Source: Verrucomicrobiia bacterium (GTDB lineage: Bacteria > Verrucomicrobiota > Verrucomicrobiia > Verrucomicrobiales > Akkermansiaceae). From it: a stretch of 64,000 nt of DNA. Position 1 is the stretch's first letter. Every line of letters begins with the position of its first letter. Shown here piece by piece: positions 19,116 through 27,470 of this stretch. The translations under genes and the position numbers were made by a program. The notes under the pieces were generated by a model. That model worked only from the letters and a program-made list of their open reading frames with translations. It was not told the DNA's origin and ran no database searches. The DNA lies in the NCBI GenBank assembly GCA_030432565.1, contig JAUIGV010000013.1, positions 62,001-126,000 of the forward strand, read 5' to 3'.

Positions 19116-19538
19116 TTAGTCGGTGTATTTCTCGTGGCCGTCTTTTTTGAGATCCTTGAGTTCTCCCTTGATGGCGTCGGCCTTCTCTTCGTCGCCCGCA
19201 AGATAAGCCATCTCAAGCTCACAAAGTTTCGCGTAGGTGAGACCAATAAGTCGCTTGTAATCAGCAGTGGCTTTGGCCTTCTCCTTTTCATCCTTGATAT
19301 CCTTGAAGATCATCGGAGAAAACTCGAGAGACTTGATGGTAGCCTTCTGGGCCGCGTGAACCAACTCGACCTTTTCGGCAGCGGTCTCGGCTTTGCGGAG
19401 CTTCTTGAGCGAGCCACTCAAAACGTCCATTTGCTCACCGAGAGGAGTTTCGTCATCGTCAGCGTGAACAGGAGCGAGCAATCCGAGGCTCATCACGGAA
19501 GCGATCGCCAGAGTCTTAATTGAAAAGTTGAATTTCAT
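19116..19538 (-). CDS. Cytochrome b562-family periplasmic protein
   Basis: A protein of 140 residues from ATG 19538. It has a signal peptide (MKFNFSIKTLAIASVMSLGL to VHA) and a mature four-helix bundle of about 115 residues. The first mature helix, GEQMDVLSGSLKKLRKAE, aligns by eye with the cytochrome b562 N-terminus that provides the axial Met. The last helix, KDLKKDGHEKYTD, aligns with the C-terminal helix providing the axial His, so both haem ligands appear present (inference from memory of the E. coli protein). It is a small electron carrier or haem-binding protein of the periplasm. It is transcribed divergently from the HAD gene with 82 bp between starts and ends in a clear terminator, so it is monocistronic. 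Confidence 0.75.
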   Translation of the reverse strand: MKFNFSIKTLAIASVMSLGLLAPVHADDDETPLGEQMDVLSGSLKKLRKAETAAEKVELVHAAQKATIKSLEFSPMIFKDIKDEKEKAKATADYKRLIGLTYAKLCELEMAYLAGDEEKADAIKGELKDLKKDGHEKYTD

Positions 19539-19620
19539 GTCGGGAGAACTACTCCCAAAACTTTCGCCGTCTGTCAAAACAAGGCTCGGAAAATCCATTC
19601 ACACCAATTATCGCGGCCCC

Positions 19621-20256
19621 GTGATTCGTGGACTTATTTTTGATCTTGATGGCACCCTCGTCGATTCCCTCCCCGGAATCGCCACCGCTCTCAACCATTC
19701 TTTGGACGACCTCAAGCTGCCAAACCACCCTCAGAACGTGGTGGAAACCTTCATTGGTGATGGCATTTTAAACCTCGTCATCCGTGCCCTTGGCCCCGAT
19801 CTGGCCGACCAACAGGGAGCTCTTCTGAGCGCCTTTCAAAAGCACTATGCCGAGGATTGGAAAACGGGCACCCATCCCTACCCCGGCTTTGTGGAACTTT
19901 TGGAGGAAATCCGGCAACGGGAGATCCCGATGGCCGTTCTTTCCAACAAGCCTCATGCCTACACGGTCGAAATCGTGGAAGCTCTCTTTCCAAAAAACAT
20001 CTTTGATTCGGTGCGCGGACACCGTGAGGAGTTCCCAAAAAAGCCAGACCCCACCACCGCCCGCCAGATTATTTCCGATTGGAACCTCGAGCCCGGGGAG
20101 GTCGCCTACGTTGGCGATTCCACCGTCGATCTCGCCACAGCGAGGAATGGCAGCATGATCCCCCTGATCTTTTCCTGGGGATATGGCACTCCGGAAGACT
20201 TTCCCTTAATGGATTCAGTCAATGACTTGAGGCCCGCCATTTTCAACGCCGGTTGA
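19621..20256 (+). CDS. HAD-superfamily phosphatase, phosphoglycolate phosphatase-like
   Basis: A protein of 211 residues starting at GTG 19621 (VIRGLIFDLDGTLVDSLPGI). This places the catalytic motif I DLDGT at residues 8-12, as usual for the family. The cap domain follows (helical, to about residue 85), then motif II in VLSNKPH, motif III at the KKPDP lysine and motif IV in AYVGDSTVDLATA. This set matches the Gph/PGP group that hydrolyses 2-phosphoglycolate and similar small phosphates in the cytoplasm. Upstream codons (from TTG 19528) are open but overlap the divergent cytochrome gene and add no family-like sequence. The stop overlaps the next leader; the dienelactone hydrolase begins 41 bp later. 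Confidence 0.88.
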   Translation: MIRGLIFDLDGTLVDSLPGIATALNHSLDDLKLPNHPQNVVETFIGDGILNLVIRALGPDLADQQGALLSAFQKHYAEDWKTGTHPYPGFVELLEEIRQREIPMAVLSNKPHAYTVEIVEALFPKNIFDSVRGHREEFPKKPDPTTARQIISDWNLEPGEVAYVGDSTVDLATARNGSMIPLIFSWGYGTPEDFPLMDSVNDLRPAIFNAG

Positions 20257-20297
20257 GTGTGCTTTGCATAATCCACAATCAGCGTATTATCAGCGGT

Positions 20298-21074
20298 ATG
20301 AAAATCGTCGCCATCATTCTCGCCACCGCCGCCAACCTCGTCGCTGAGATTCAAGAGAAGACCGTCGTCTATCAGGACGGCGAGACCGAACTCGAGGGCT
20401 TCTACGTCCACGATCCCGACGTCACCCAAACCGGAAAGGCCGTTCTGATCGTCCACCAATGGACTGGCCTCGGCGACAACGAAAAAATGCGCGCCCGCAT
20501 GCTGGCCAGGCTGGGTTACAAAGCCTTCGCTCTCGATATTTACGGCATGGGCATTCGTCCCCAACCACCGGCAGCCGGGAAATTTGCGGGCAAATACAAA
20601 GGGGATCGCAAGCTCTACCGCCAGCGCCTCGACCTCGGATTGAGCCAGTTAAAATCACTTGCGAAGGTCGCAAACAAAGATGTTGCCGCGATCGGATACT
20701 GCTTTGGAGGCACCGGTGTTCTTGAAATCGCGCGGGCCGGAACTCCGCTCGCCGGGGTCGTTTCCTTCCACGGAGGACTCGGAGCTGCCGAAGGAATGGA
20801 AGCAACAAAGGACGCTCTTAAAACCAATCTCCTCGTCCTTCACGGAGCTGACGATCCCTACGTCCCGGCGAAAGAGGTCAGTGCCTTCAAAAAAGAAATC
20901 AAAGCTGCAGACGGCGAGATGAAATTCATCGCCTATCCTGGTGCAGTCCATGCCTTCACTCAAAAAGGAGCGGGAAACGACAACTCAAAAGGAGCCGCAT
21001 ACAATAAGAGCGCCGACCAAAAATCCTGGAGCGAGATGCAGGAATTTTTCAAGAAGATCTTCGCAGCCGAATAG
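20298..21074 (+). CDS. Dienelactone hydrolase-family protein, exported
   Basis: An alpha/beta hydrolase of 258 residues. The start at ATG 20298 gives a short signal-like N-terminus (MKIVAIILATAANLVA). The nucleophile elbow is GYCFGG with Cys135, the dienelactone-hydrolase type of nucleophile. The acid is in HGADDPYV and the catalytic His in YPGAVHAFT near residue 225. IVHQWTGLGDNEKMRARMLA is the oxyanion-hole region. Members cleave ester or lactone bonds in small molecules; the physiological substrate is not known. It directly follows the HAD phosphatase and may be co-transcribed with it. Confidence 0.88.
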   Translation: MKIVAIILATAANLVAEIQEKTVVYQDGETELEGFYVHDPDVTQTGKAVLIVHQWTGLGDNEKMRARMLARLGYKAFALDIYGMGIRPQPPAAGKFAGKYKGDRKLYRQRLDLGLSQLKSLAKVANKDVAAIGYCFGGTGVLEIARAGTPLAGVVSFHGGLGAAEGMEATKDALKTNLLVLHGADDPYVPAKEVSAFKKEIKAADGEMKFIAYPGAVHAFTQKGAGNDNSKGAAYNKSADQKSWSEMQEFFKKIFAAE

Positions 21075-21092
21075 TCACACCTCTTACGCATC

Positions 21093-21728
21093 TTGAACGA
21101 TTGGACCCTCGAAAAACTCAATGAAGCTGATCGGCGGCAATTGGCTCGACGCCTGGCACAGGCCCAACTGGGCTCCAGGATCTATCGTCGCCGGGTTCTC
21201 AAGACTACCCCATGGCTTATAGGAATATTTTGTGTCTGGACCCTCTTGGCTTCCGAAGTATCCGCACTGTATATCGTCATATTCTGGCTGGGGATCGGGG
21301 CACTCATTTCGTCATGGCTCTATCTCGAATCAAAGTCAGAGGAGGCAAAGGCAAGGTCCAGAATAGAAGGAGCCCTGACAACCAATACCGTTCGAAGAAT
21401 TGGGATCAAAGCGCGCAGACTGTGGGAGATTCATTCTGCCGAATTTGGGGATATTTATCTTTTTGAGAACGATCAAAATTCAGTGACCTCTCTCTCGTCC
21501 ATTGACTTCCACCGAACATCTTCTTTCCCCTCGCTAAATTTCGAATATCGCGAAATTCTCGGTCCGGAGAGTGAGGTCATCGAATCCAGATATCAGTCAG
21601 CCAGTCAGAAAGCGGAACCCGAGAGGATCATCACTTGCGGGAAACTTCCTGATGACATCTCGACCTCATCTGTCACCTTTCACCGCTCGTCGCTTGACGA
21701 CCTCATCAGTCAATTTGAGCTTTCGTAG
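21093..21728 (+). CDS. Membrane protein of unknown function
   Basis: A protein of 211 residues starting with TTG 21093; no in-frame ATG fits better. A charged amphipathic N-terminal helix (residues 5-35; LNEADRRQLARRLAQAQLGS) precedes two adjacent transmembrane segments (about 39-58 and 60-77). A cytoplasmic or periplasmic domain of about 130 residues follows, without recognisable motifs. It begins 18 bp after the dienelactone hydrolase and is followed by two more small membrane proteins. I do not recognise the family. Confidence 0.6.
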   Translation: MNDWTLEKLNEADRRQLARRLAQAQLGSRIYRRRVLKTTPWLIGIFCVWTLLASEVSALYIVIFWLGIGALISSWLYLESKSEEAKARSRIEGALTTNTVRRIGIKARRLWEIHSAEFGDIYLFENDQNSVTSLSSIDFHRTSSFPSLNFEYREILGPESEVIESRYQSASQKAEPERIITCGKLPDDISTSSVTFHRSSLDDLISQFELS

Positions 21729-21803
21729 CCGACGCGTCATCGCAGTCTTGGAGGCCGCAAGTCCAAGACAATTGGCAAACCATAGAGTCGCACCTCCACA
21801 ATA

Positions 21804-22478
21804 ATGATCGTCGGGGGGCATCACCACTGTCATGTTTCGGCAGTGAGTCGACGTCTGATCACCCTGTTTCTCCTAACCATCGGACCGGCGAAGGCCGGGA
21901 TGACTTCAATCGTTCTCTCGGACCTCGCCGAGGCTCGGATCGAGGTTATTTCGTTCTTCATTCTGATCTATCTCCTGTTGACCTTGGTGGTGAAATTCCT
22001 CTGGAACAAACTCGCCCAAGGCATCCCTGCCATTCCAAAAATCAACTTCCGCAGAGCGCTGTGCCTCATGCTTGTGAGCGGACTTTTCATGTATGTCATC
22101 CTGACCATGATCTCGGGCGCGCGTGAATTGATGACGCCGGGGGCCTGGGAGAAGGAAGGAATCTCCTACCGGCTCAAATCGAAGGGCAACCCGCGTAAAG
22201 AGCAAATCCAGACCCTACGCGATGCTCTCTGGAAACACGCGGAGGATCACGACGGCAGGTTCCCTTCAGGACGCCTCGATCCGGCTATTCCCCACAAAAA
22301 GTGGAAGGTCCCGGAGGGCGCCGGCTTCTACTCCTTTCTGGCACCGGAAGCTGACGGCGAAATTCTCGTCTTCGAGCCACCGACGGCCGGAAAGAAGAGC
22401 TATGTCATTTTGGAAAGCGGAGACATTGAGCTGTGGTCGCGCTCGAAGGTGGAACGAGAAATTAAGGAGAAACGATGA
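21804..22478 (+). CDS. Small membrane protein with prepilin-like soluble domain
   Basis: A protein of 224 residues with a cleavable or anchoring N-terminal hydrophobic segment (LITLFLLTIGPAKAG) and two further membrane segments (about 48-68 and 88-110). The C-terminal part (about 130-215) has the pattern LRDALWKHAEDHDGRFPSG, then a FYSFLAP block and YVILESGDIEL, reminiscent of the globular part of type II pseudopilins that display text-like periplasmic domains. Its stop codon overlaps the ATG of the next gene (ATGA), so the two are translationally coupled. Function unknown. Confidence 0.6.
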   Translation: MIVGGHHHCHVSAVSRRLITLFLLTIGPAKAGMTSIVLSDLAEARIEVISFFILIYLLLTLVVKFLWNKLAQGIPAIPKINFRRALCLMLVSGLFMYVILTMISGARELMTPGAWEKEGISYRLKSKGNPRKEQIQTLRDALWKHAEDHDGRFPSGRLDPAIPHKKWKVPEGAGFYSFLAPEADGEILVFEPPTAGKKSYVILESGDIELWSRSKVEREIKEKR

Positions 22479-23239
22479 AAAGACGGATTTCTCCACTTAG
22501 GGTCATCATCCTACTCATGATTTTGGCTCTCATCTTTTTTGTATCGATCATCACATTATTCTTGTTGGGTGAGTGGACTTTCGAAGCCGTGTGGGCGCTT
22601 GCGAGCGGCTGGTTCACTTACCCGGTCCGGGTGATCCCGCAAATCAGCTACAACGTGGAAATGATTCTCTGCGGGCTGGGGGCTTTTGGTATGGCGCTTT
22701 ATTTCAGCCACCGCTTGCTGAAATGGCTGGCCGAAAATCTCTCTCACCTCCCTTCTCCGTGGCCCTTTCGCTTCACTGCGTTCCTCTCCTTCTTGCTCCT
22801 GTCAATGTTTGGCACCTCCATCGCGATGACGGGAATTATCCATCAAACAGCTTGGCTTGTGCGGAGTGAGTCCATTGTCGAGAGAAGGGGATCATCGATC
22901 ACCATTAAACAAGAAAGGGAGGCCAAAAGCCTGACAGGCTGGCTTTTGGTAGCAGCCTCCGAAAACGCCGACCGCAAATTCCCTGCGAAGCTAACTGAGC
23001 TTTCCAGTCTGCTGGAACCCGAAGACGGTCCCACCTCTCTTCTTTGCCCCTTCGAGAGAGGCGGAGACGCACCATGGCTCTATCCTGCGGCGGCGAAAAC
23101 GGCAGAAGGCTTTTTCCCGATTTTGGTCAGTCCCAGACCAAATCATAGAGGCTTCGTCGTGGTGGCCTATTCCGATGGCGAGGTAATCAGGTTCCAGCTG
23201 GATGAACTTCCTTCGGATGTCGCCATCTACTTTGACTAG
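22475..23239 (+). CDS. Membrane protein, likely divergent partner of the preceding gene
   Basis: A protein of 254 residues with three to four transmembrane segments in the first 125 residues (starting ILLMILALIFFVSIITLFLL). The C-terminal domain (about 145-250) follows the same layout as the preceding protein: LLVAASENADRKFPAKLTEL, a PxxL block, then GFVVVAYSDGEVIRFQL. The start codon overlaps the previous stop (ATGA), indicating coupled translation. I do not recognise a named family. The gene ends 54 bp before the mlaE-like gene and may be in the same transcript. Confidence 0.6.
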   Translation: MKRRISPLRVIILLMILALIFFVSIITLFLLGEWTFEAVWALASGWFTYPVRVIPQISYNVEMILCGLGAFGMALYFSHRLLKWLAENLSHLPSPWPFRFTAFLSFLLLSMFGTSIAMTGIIHQTAWLVRSESIVERRGSSITIKQEREAKSLTGWLLVAASENADRKFPAKLTELSSLLEPEDGPTSLLCPFERGGDAPWLYPAAAKTAEGFFPILVSPRPNHRGFVVVAYSDGEVIRFQLDELPSDVAIYFD

Positions 23240-23293
23240 CACTCCGGCAATTCCGCATGGTCTTATGGCTTTTCGAGGACTAGATTCCCGCCC

Positions 23294-24091
23294 GTGATCA
23301 TCTTCCAGGCAACCGGCCGGGTCGTCCTGACCTTTATCAACTACCTTGGGCAACTGGGGCTGTTGACGCGTGAGATCATGTTTTCACTCACGAAAGGTCA
23401 AAAACGTTGGCGCAAAATGTGGGAGCAGGTCGCCGAGATCGGGGCGCGCTCGCAGGTCGTGGTCGGCGTAACCGGGGCTTTCACCGGCGCGGTCCTGGCA
23501 GCCCAGACCCTTTTCCAATTCAAGCTTTTTGGTCTCGAAACCGCAGCAGGCGGCCTGGTCTCGGTCGCGATGCTTCGCGAACTTGGCCCGACAATCACCG
23601 GACTCATGCTGGCCGGGAGGGTCGGCTCGGCCATGGCTGCCGAGATTGGCACGATGAAAGTGACCGAGCAAATCGATGCCCTCCGCTCAATGGCGGTCAA
23701 TCCGGTCGACTATCTGGTCACGCCCCGCTTTCTTGCCATGATCATTTCCGTCCCACTCTTGATTGCGGAATCGGCAGCGCTCGGGATGGTGGCCTCCTAC
23801 ATCGTCGGCGTCGGAGTCTTCCATGTGGAATCGGCCTACTGGATCGATAACATGAAGACTTATGTTGATCTCACCGATCCCACCATCGCACTTACCAAAG
23901 GACTTTTCTTCGGAATTTTGATTGTGATCATTTCCTGCGACCAAGGTATGAAGGCCAGCAACGGAGCCGTTGGGGTAGGTCGCGGAACGACCCGGGCGAT
24001 GGTCTATTCATCGCTCGCCATCCTGGTGGTCAATTTCTTCCTCACCCTGATCATGCAGATCATTTTCCCGGCTTCCTTGTTTTCAAGCTAG
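23294..24091 (+). CDS. mlaE: MlaE-family ABC transporter permease
   Basis: A protein of 265 residues starting at GTG 23294. It carries the MlaE/YrbE signature: the coupling helix region LRELGPTITGLMLAGRVGSA followed by AAEIGTMKVTEQIDALRSMA, and five to six membrane helices. In the Mla system it is the inner-membrane channel that, with an MlaF ATPase and an MCE-domain protein, moves phospholipids between the membranes. The ATPase and MCE genes are not adjacent: a minus-strand terminator and the pdh genes follow. The partners must therefore be elsewhere or the permease is an orphan copy. The protein is full length. Confidence 0.93.
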   Translation: MIIFQATGRVVLTFINYLGQLGLLTREIMFSLTKGQKRWRKMWEQVAEIGARSQVVVGVTGAFTGAVLAAQTLFQFKLFGLETAAGGLVSVAMLRELGPTITGLMLAGRVGSAMAAEIGTMKVTEQIDALRSMAVNPVDYLVTPRFLAMIISVPLLIAESAALGMVASYIVGVGVFHVESAYWIDNMKTYVDLTDPTIALTKGLFFGILIVIISCDQGMKASNGAVGVGRGTTRAMVYSSLAILVVNFFLTLIMQIIFPASLFSS

Positions 24092-24184
24092 CAGCCTGTC
24101 GGACTTGGAGTTCGGTGCAATTGGGTCCAGTTTATAAGATGAATTCGCCGGATTGAGTAGGCCCGAGCGACTACTTGCGCCTCG

Positions 24185-24223
24185 GAAAAGCAAAACCGCC
24201 CTCCTGCGCAAACAGGAGGGCGG
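24185..24223 (-). terminator. Strong terminator of a short minus-strand transcript
   Basis: A perfect 11-bp stem CCGCCCTCCTG / CAGGAGGGCGG (24196-24206 with 24213-24223) with a six-base loop is followed on the minus strand by GGTTTTGCTTTTCC. On the plus strand no T-tract follows, so it serves minus-strand transcription. Confidence 0.85.
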
Positions 24224-24250
24224 CCACACAAACACACAAAATCAGAGGGG

Positions 24251-24298
24251 TTATTTCTGACGGTGGTTCAATACGAACTCCGTTGATTCCTCTTTCAT
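24251..24298 (-). CDS. Candidate 15-residue small protein or leader peptide
   Basis: ATG 24298 opens a 15-codon frame (MKEESTEFVLNHRQK). It is preceded at a good distance by AAGGGAGAAG, a strong Shine-Dalgarno sequence, and is followed 28 bp later by the perfect terminator hairpin at 24196-24223. Ribosome site, short frame and terminator together suggest a real short mRNA, or a small RNA that happens to contain the frame. No known leader peptide or small protein is recognised. Confidence 0.35.
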   Translation of the reverse strand: MKEESTEFVLNHRQK

Positions 24299-24528
24299 GC
24301 TCTTCTCCCTTTTTTTCAACGGCCACCGCTATTTTCCGAGAAATCGTGGTTAAGGCTGGGAAATCAAGGACTGAAACCATGGACCAAAGCGTCCCAACAA
24401 GCGATTTCATGAGGAAAAAAGAGCATGAAGGGTTTGTTTTTGTCTGATTTGCGACAGAATGAGGAAGCCGCATTAGTCTTGCGGCGATTCAAAGGGGCCG
24501 CTATGTCCGCTCCCGAAAAACTCTCGCC

Positions 24529-25617
24529 ATGGAAACTGCCAACAGCCCAAACCATTCCCCGCTCGATTTTGCGGGCTCGCCGATCAACAAAACACTTTCT
24601 GCCGAAGAGAAACTCGAAACCTACCGCCAGATGGTTCGAATTCGCCGCTTCGAGCAGGCCGCGCTAAAGAACTACCAAAAAGATGGCACCATGGGCGGCT
24701 TCCTCCACCTCTATATCGGGCAGGAATCCCTCGCCGTCGGAGCAGCCTCCCTGATGGGCGATCACGATCATATGATCACCGCCTACCGCTGTCACGCCCA
24801 CGCCCTCGCGGTCGGGATGAACATGAACGAGTGCATGGCGGAACTTTACGGAAAAGCCACCGGTTGCTCAAAGGGCAAGGGCGGATCGATGCACTTCTTC
24901 GCACCTGACAAGAATTTCTGGGGCGGCCACGGGATTGTTGCAGGCCAAACCCCCCTGGGTCTGGGGCTGGGCTACGGCCTAAAATACAAGGGCCTCGAGG
25001 GCTGCGCGCTCTGTTTCCTTGGCGATGGAGCGGTCAACCAGGGAGCTTTCCACGAATCACTGAACATTGCAGCCCTTTTCGGAATCCCCGTCGTTTATAT
25101 TATCGAGAACAACGGCTACTCCATGGGAACCTCGCAAAAGCGTTCAAGCGCCTACAAGGATTGTCTCGCCCAGCGTGCCGATGCCTACGATATGGATTGG
25201 GACGTGGTGAACGGCGAAGACTTTTACGAAGTTCGCGCCAAAACCCATATCGCCATGGAGCGGGCCCGCAAGGAACACAAGCCTACTGTGCTCGAAATCA
25301 TGACCTACCGCTACTATGGCCACTCGGTCGCTGATGCAAACCACAAGAAATACCGATCCCCGGAAGAGATCGCGGATTACAAAAAGAATCACGATCCCAT
25401 CAACCTCTGGGCCGCCAAGCTGATCTCTGAGGGACATCTTACCGAAGAATCTGCCAAAGCCATCGACACCGAGGCCAAGAAGGAGGCAGCCGCCTCCACC
25501 AAGTTCGCCGAGGACTCCCCCGCTCCCACCATCGATGATATCACCGATGACGTTTACTGGGAAACCGACAACAACACCGAGGCCTCCAAGATCGGACGCC
25601 ACTTCTTCAACGATTAA
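24529..25617 (+). CDS. pdhA: Pyruvate dehydrogenase E1 component, alpha subunit
   Basis: A protein of 362 residues. It has the conserved MVRIRRFEQAALKNYQKDG start of the fold and the thiamine-diphosphate motif GDGAVNQGAFHESLN, beginning at residue 165 and closed by IENNGYSMGTS. The phosphorylation-loop region YRYYGHSVADANHKKYRS is also present. It catalyses decarboxylation of pyruvate in the pyruvate dehydrogenase complex in the cytoplasm, as an alpha2beta2 heterotetramer with the next gene's product. The beta subunit begins 21 bp downstream, so they form an operon. The E2 and E3 genes are not adjacent. A second ATG in another frame (24503) has a purine-rich site but leads out of the family sequence. 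Confidence 0.95.
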   Translation: METANSPNHSPLDFAGSPINKTLSAEEKLETYRQMVRIRRFEQAALKNYQKDGTMGGFLHLYIGQESLAVGAASLMGDHDHMITAYRCHAHALAVGMNMNECMAELYGKATGCSKGKGGSMHFFAPDKNFWGGHGIVAGQTPLGLGLGYGLKYKGLEGCALCFLGDGAVNQGAFHESLNIAALFGIPVVYIIENNGYSMGTSQKRSSAYKDCLAQRADAYDMDWDVVNGEDFYEVRAKTHIAMERARKEHKPTVLEIMTYRYYGHSVADANHKKYRSPEEIADYKKNHDPINLWAAKLISEGHLTEESAKAIDTEAKKEAAASTKFAEDSPAPTIDDITDDVYWETDNNTEASKIGRHFFND

Positions 25618-25638
25618 TTTTTTACCTTTTTAGATACC

Positions 25639-26622
25639 ATGCGCGAAATCCAATACCGTGACGCCTTGAACGAGGCCTTTGACGAGGAACTTGCCCGCGA
25701 CGAGAACGTCGTCCTTATGGGCGAGGAAGTCGCCCAATACAACGGAGCCTACAAGGTCACCAAAGGCCTCTGGGACAAATGGGGCGACAAGCGGGTCGTC
25801 GACACCCCGATCTCCGAAGCCGGCTTCATCGGCATGGGCATCGGAGCCTCCATGCTCGGCGTCCGTCCCGTCATGGAGCTGATGTTCTGGTCCTTTCACT
25901 CGGTGGCCTTCGACCAACTGGTCAACAATGCTGCTTGCTGCCGCTACATGTCCGGAGGCCTGATCAACGTCCCCATCGTGATGCGCGGACCGGCCAACGG
26001 CGGCACCAACGTCGGCGCAACCCACTCTCACACTCCCGAGGGCCTCTTCGCCGCTTTCCCCGGCCTCAAAGTCTGCTCGCCCGCCACGCCGGCTGATGCG
26101 AAAGGCCTGATGAAAACCGCCATCCGTGACAATGACCCTGTCTATGTCATGGAAAATACCACCCTCTACGGAAATTTGGGCCATGTCCCGGATCCGGCCG
26201 ATGGTGATTTTTTGATTCCCCTGGGTAAGGCTGACATCAAGCGTGAAGGCTCCGATATCTCGCTCATTGCCCACGGTGCAAGCGTGCTCCGTTGCCTTGA
26301 GGCCGCCGAAATTCTTGCCAGCGAGCACAACATCGACGCCGAAGTCGTCGACCTTCGCTCCATCCGCCCGCTCGATCAGGACGCCATCATTGAATCCGTC
26401 AAAAAGACCAATCGCGCCGTCCTCGTTGACGAATCGAAGCCTTTCTGCGGTGTTTCGGCCCAAATCGCGACCCTCATCCAGGACTACGCTTTCGATTATC
26501 TCGATGCACCGGTCAAACGAGTCTGCACCATTGATGCACCTGCCATCTACTCGCGACACGTCGAACCGGACCAGCTTCCAAATGCCAAGCGCATTGTGGC
26601 TCAAGTCCTGACCATCGCCTAG
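25639..26622 (+). CDS. pdhB: Pyruvate dehydrogenase E1 component, beta subunit
   Basis: A protein of 327 residues, the usual length. The N-terminus MREIQYRDALNEAFDEELAR, then NVVLMGEEVAQYNGAYKVTK and TPISEAGFIGMGIGASMLG, are hallmarks of the E1 beta/transketolase pyrimidine domain. Glu in GEEVA activates the thiamine cofactor. The C-terminal transketolase domain includes LRSIRPLDQDAIIESVKKTN. It pairs with the alpha subunit encoded immediately upstream. The methyltransferase gene starts 11 bp after the stop and is probably on the same mRNA. Confidence 0.95.
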   Translation: MREIQYRDALNEAFDEELARDENVVLMGEEVAQYNGAYKVTKGLWDKWGDKRVVDTPISEAGFIGMGIGASMLGVRPVMELMFWSFHSVAFDQLVNNAACCRYMSGGLINVPIVMRGPANGGTNVGATHSHTPEGLFAAFPGLKVCSPATPADAKGLMKTAIRDNDPVYVMENTTLYGNLGHVPDPADGDFLIPLGKADIKREGSDISLIAHGASVLRCLEAAEILASEHNIDAEVVDLRSIRPLDQDAIIESVKKTNRAVLVDESKPFCGVSAQIATLIQDYAFDYLDAPVKRVCTIDAPAIYSRHVEPDQLPNAKRIVAQVLTIA

Positions 26623-26633
26623 GCTGCAAACCC

Positions 26634-27398
26634 ATGGACGACGCGATCTTCGACGAGGTTAAGGAAGACCTCAAGAAGGACGAGGCCTACCTTCGAAATC
26701 ACGAGCACCGCTTCCGACTCAGCGCGGAAGCAGTGCAATCGGTTGGCTCCGAAAAACCGCGCCTCCTTGATATCGGATGCTGGCCGGGTTACCTTTCGCT
26801 TTATTTTAAGCGAAGCGGGTGGGACGTGAGCGCCATTGACCTCAAGCCCGACCGCCTCCCCGTAATCAGCGATGCCGGAATCGAGCTACTCGATCACAAT
26901 CTCAACGATCACCCCAGCCTCCCCTTTCCGGAGAATCACTTCGACACCATCCTCTTCACCGAGGTCTTCGAACACCTGAATCCAGCCTCTTTTGAAAAAC
27001 TCTTCAAAGGAATCGAGCATTGCCTGAAACCGGGTGGACGGGTCATTTTGACCACCCCGAACCGCCGGGCCCTCAACAAAAACTTTTTCATTCCAAACCG
27101 CTGGAAAGAACCGGAGGTCGATGAGGAAGGCCACGGACACTGGAAAGAATACACTTTGGCCGAGGTTTTGGAATGTTTCAAAGACACCTCCCTGAGCATT
27201 ATTCGCAGCGAAACGGCCTCGTTTTATTCACACCTCGGCCGCTCGAACGAGACCGGCTACTTTCCGCTCGGCGACTGGAAGGCCCATCCCAACAAGCTCC
27301 GAAACCTCGCCAAATTTGCCATCAACCCCATCCGCAACCTCCCAATTTTCAGGGACAGCTTGTTTGTGGTCGCCCAAAAAGCCCCAATTGCCGGATAA
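26634..27398 (+). CDS. Class I SAM-dependent methyltransferase
   Basis: A protein of 254 residues. The glycine-rich SAM-binding motif is LLDIGCWPGYLSLYF (about residues 39-53), followed by the acidic strand end AIDLKPD and the motif IV-V region LFTEVFEHLNP and CLKPGGRVILTTPNRR. This is the UbiG/Methyltransf_11 type. The acceptor is not deducible; proteins of this layout often act on small molecules or glycans. It follows pdhB by 11 bp, but no functional link to pyruvate dehydrogenase is evident. Confidence 0.85.
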   Translation: MDDAIFDEVKEDLKKDEAYLRNHEHRFRLSAEAVQSVGSEKPRLLDIGCWPGYLSLYFKRSGWDVSAIDLKPDRLPVISDAGIELLDHNLNDHPSLPFPENHFDTILFTEVFEHLNPASFEKLFKGIEHCLKPGGRVILTTPNRRALNKNFFIPNRWKEPEVDEEGHGHWKEYTLAEVLECFKDTSLSIIRSETASFYSHLGRSNETGYFPLGDWKAHPNKLRNLAKFAINPIRNLPIFRDSLFVVAQKAPIAG

Positions 27399-27470
27399 TC
27401 TCAAAATCTCTCTCGACAACTGCAAGGAGGATTTGATTTCCTCTCCAGAGTCAAAACACCGCAGACATTC

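Larger units (their letters stand above)
24092..24528. other. 437-bp region between mlaE and pdhA with a minus-strand terminator
   Basis: No protein gene of normal size is present. The strong minus-strand terminator at 24185-24223 has no long minus-strand gene upstream of it, which implies a short transcript starting somewhere before about 24300. The plus-strand half must carry the pdhA promoter. Confidence 0.5.

Noticed and set aside
24503-24528. ATG 24503 with a purine-rich site as alternative start for pdhA
   Set aside because: It is in a different frame from the E1 alpha protein and leads to a non-family sequence.
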